Shown in pieces: positions 16,012-17,484 of a stretch of DNA of 17,484 nucleotides. Below the pieces are notes generated by a model. The model was not told the DNA's origin and searched no databases. It saw only the letters and a program-made list of their open reading frames with translations. The position numbers were made by a program, and so were the translations under genes. Source of the stretch: DAOTEJ01 sp035454085 (lineage in GTDB: Bacteria > Pseudomonadota > Gammaproteobacteria > Burkholderiales > Burkholderiaceae_F); NCBI GenBank assembly GCA_035454085.1, contig DAOTEJ010000056.1, positions 1 to 17,484 on the forward strand, in the 5' to 3' direction. Within the stretch, counting starts at the first letter, position 1. Each line of letters begins with the position of its first letter.

Positions 16012-17306
16012 AGTCCCAGCTGGGGCGCTGGGGGTTAGTGCTGGCGCTGATCGGCGCAGTGGGCCTTATCGCGTGGCTCGGGCAGTCCATCGGAGCCCGG
16101 GTGGGCGGCGCGCTCGACCAGGTGGCGGGGGCGGTTGCGCCCGGATCGGCGGCGGCGCCCGTGGTCGCATCCAGTAGCGGACAGGCGACGGACGATGAGG
16201 AGTTCGTGATGTCGAAGGAAGTCTGCGGCTACGACTTCCCGTTCGACGAAGACTCGCCCCGTGCTCGCGCCGCGGAGCGTGAGATCGAGACCCAGGCGAT
16301 GTTGGGCTTGCGCCGTGCGGCTGAACGACTCGTCGCCGACACTGACCCCCGGCAGCGCACGCTCGGTTTGGTGATGGCCAGGGAATTCGAGTTGATCGAG
16401 TTGCGGCAGCGCGCGCGCAAGGAGGATCAGACAGCGCCTTGCCAGAGCAATGACGCGCAGTGCGACCTTGAACGACAAAGACGTCACGATGTGCCCCTCG
16501 CCGCCGCGCTCGAGATGCACAGGGAGAAGATGCAGGCCCATGCACGGGCCAGCAGGGATCCGATGGCCTGGGCGCAGGTCTCGGCGACCTGCCGCGGAAA
16601 GTGCGGCGCATGGCTAGTGGAGTGGTCGCAGATCCACCCCGGCAGCGGCAAGGCCTGGCTCGGGCAGGTGGATCCCAAGGGGGACCCGGCCGCCACTGAC
16701 GCGCTACTTCGCGCAGCGGCTCGCGCCACAGACTATGGCGGCTACACCGCCCTGGCCGCTCAATTGGCTCTCATCCCAGAGGTTGCCAGCTTGCCGCCGG
16801 CGGCCTGGGACATGGCCTACTTCGAGCTGGCGCTCTCGCTGGGAATTAACCAGCCGCTGTCGCTGTGGTTGATCAACGTTACGACGGCATGCAAGAAGGC
16901 GGTACCGGGATCCAGTCGCGCCGAGGCGTGCGCCGCGCTTGGCGCTCGCCTCGTCGAAGGTGGAGACGACCTCCTGACGGTGCGCTTGGGTGAGGCAGTC
17001 TTGGCGATGGGCCGCCCGCCCGCGCCGGGCGCTCCGCGCTTGCGGCACTCCCAAGAACTAATGGATGACTATGGGCTTGCAGGGAGCGAACTGGCTAGGT
17101 TCGGCGCGTCGTGCGAGGGTATAGCGCGCAGGCACGTGCAAGCGCAGATCGCAGCTGCTGGGGGCGAATTGGCCGTGGCGCGCGCCATGGCGCCGCTCGG
17201 CCGGGAGATCCGTGCCCGGCAGGCCCGTGAGGCCGCGCGGGACGCACAGCGCAATCCCTTTGTGCCCGGATCCGCGGGCGCTGCGCCGCCGGCGCCGCGG
17301 AACTAG
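16008..17306 (+). CDS. Uncharacterised exported eight-cysteine protein, second of a tandem pair
   Basis: Function unknown. The 432-residue product starts MKSQLGRWGLVLALIGAVGL, a membrane anchor or signal (about residues 8-27), followed by an Ala/Gly/Ser linker and a helix-rich domain. Its eight cysteines (73, 145, 152, 195, 199, 295, 308, 369) match the upstream protein in number and order, with identical spacing over the last four (96, 13 and 61 residues). W-x4-P-x4-A-W-L lies at residues 206-218, and NPF at 416-418 is followed by a Pro/Ala tail. The ATG overlaps the upstream stop as ATGA (16008-16011), so the pair is probably co-translated. A longer frame from 15918 runs inside the upstream gene and would lose the N-terminal signal. 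The stop TAG shares CTAG with the pgi stop. Confidence 0.75.
   Translation: MKSQLGRWGLVLALIGAVGLIAWLGQSIGARVGGALDQVAGAVAPGSAAAPVVASSSGQATDDEEFVMSKEVCGYDFPFDEDSPRARAAEREIETQAMLGLRRAAERLVADTDPRQRTLGLVMAREFELIELRQRARKEDQTAPCQSNDAQCDLERQRRHDVPLAAALEMHREKMQAHARASRDPMAWAQVSATCRGKCGAWLVEWSQIHPGSGKAWLGQVDPKGDPAATDALLRAAARATDYGGYTALAAQLALIPEVASLPPAAWDMAYFELALSLGINQPLSLWLINVTTACKKAVPGSSRAEACAALGARLVEGGDDLLTVRLGEAVLAMGRPPAPGAPRLRHSQELMDDYGLAGSELARFGASCEGIARRHVQAQIAAAGGELAVARAMAPLGREIRARQAREAARDAQRNPFVPGSAGAAPPAPRN
17272..17300. terminator. GC-rich hairpin at the convergent gene end
   Basis: CCGCGG plus CGC (17272-17277, 17279-17281, one bulged G) pairs with GCGCCGCGG (17292-17300) around a 10-nt loop. 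It lies in the last codons of the second eight-cysteine gene and just beyond the pgi stop on the other strand. Because the two genes leave no gap, it is the only nearby candidate for a shared bidirectional terminator, but neither strand shows a U-tract after it. Confidence 0.25.
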
Positions 17307-17484
17307 CTGCCTGCCGCGCGGCTGCGCAGGCGCTCGACCAGAGCCCTGGTCGAGGAGTCGAAGGCTGTCAGGTCTGCCTTGCCCTGCACCGCGGGCGTCA
17401 GCCGGCCGGCCAGGCGCTTGCCGAGTTCCACGCCCCACTGGTCGAAGGCGTCGATTCCCCAGATCACCGACTGCGCGTAGGTGC
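17303..17484 (-). CDS. pgi: Glucose-6-phosphate isomerase, C-terminal fragment
   Basis: Pgi interconverts glucose 6-phosphate and fructose 6-phosphate in the cytoplasm. Only the last 59 codons plus the stop are in the window; the 5' part lies beyond its right edge. The translation contains SVIWGIDAFDQWGVELGK (17417-17470), which matches the second glucose-6-phosphate isomerase signature; its terminal Lys is the conserved active-site lysine of the family. The tail continues RLAGRLTPAV, then a short segment with FDSSTRALVERL, a usual C-terminus. The stop TAG (17305-17303) overlaps the stop of the convergent gene within the palindrome CTAG. The sequence is intact as far as visible. Confidence 0.95.
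   Translation of the reverse strand, partial: TYAQSVIWGIDAFDQWGVELGKRLAGRLTPAVQGKADLTAFDSSTRALVERLRSRAAGS

Overview
This is a chromosomal window from a GC-rich betaproteobacterium, most likely of the Burkholderiales. The NuoD, NuoI and NuoK sequences have betaproteobacterial character, third codon positions are strongly G/C in the first 14 kb, and nuoE, nuoF and nuoG are separate genes in the full 14-gene order. No computed alignment supports the lineage call; it rests on recognising the sequences.

Layout. Positions 1-14105 hold the respiratory complex I (NADH:quinone oxidoreductase) operon from a truncated nuoB through nuoN, all on the plus strand. Many junctions are tight or overlapping: GTGA at nuoF/nuoG, ATGA at nuoE/nuoF, TGATG at nuoG/nuoH. 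Two junctions break that pattern. The nuoC-nuoD gap (69 nt) carries a 25-codon mini-ORF that overlaps both neighbours, plus a UUCG-type hairpin. The nuoI-nuoJ gap (64 nt) carries three back-to-back GC hairpins. A NUDIX hydrolase of ADP-ribose pyrophosphatase type follows nuoN after 7 nt and probably belongs to the same transcript.

Positions 14818-17306 hold two co-directional genes of unknown function joined by an ATGA overlap. Each encodes an N-terminal membrane anchor or signal and an exported domain. They are diverged tandem paralogs: each has exactly eight cysteines in the same order, the last four with identical spacing (96, 13, 61 residues), and both carry a W-x4-P-x4-A-W-L motif and an NPF near the C-terminus. 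This pair is the least explained part of the window. The end (17303-17484, minus strand) is the 3' end of pgi, glucose-6-phosphate isomerase, whose stop shares a CTAG with the stop of the second unknown gene.

How the genes work together. NuoE, F and G form the NADH dehydrogenase module (FMN and most Fe-S clusters). NuoB, C, D and I form the connecting quinone-reducing arm. NuoH, J, K, L, M and N form the proton-pumping membrane arm. All expected cluster ligands are present except those for cluster N7 in NuoG, a cluster that many bacteria lack. No tRNA, rRNA, mobile element, CRISPR array or convincing sigma-70 promoter was found. The operon promoter must lie upstream of the window.
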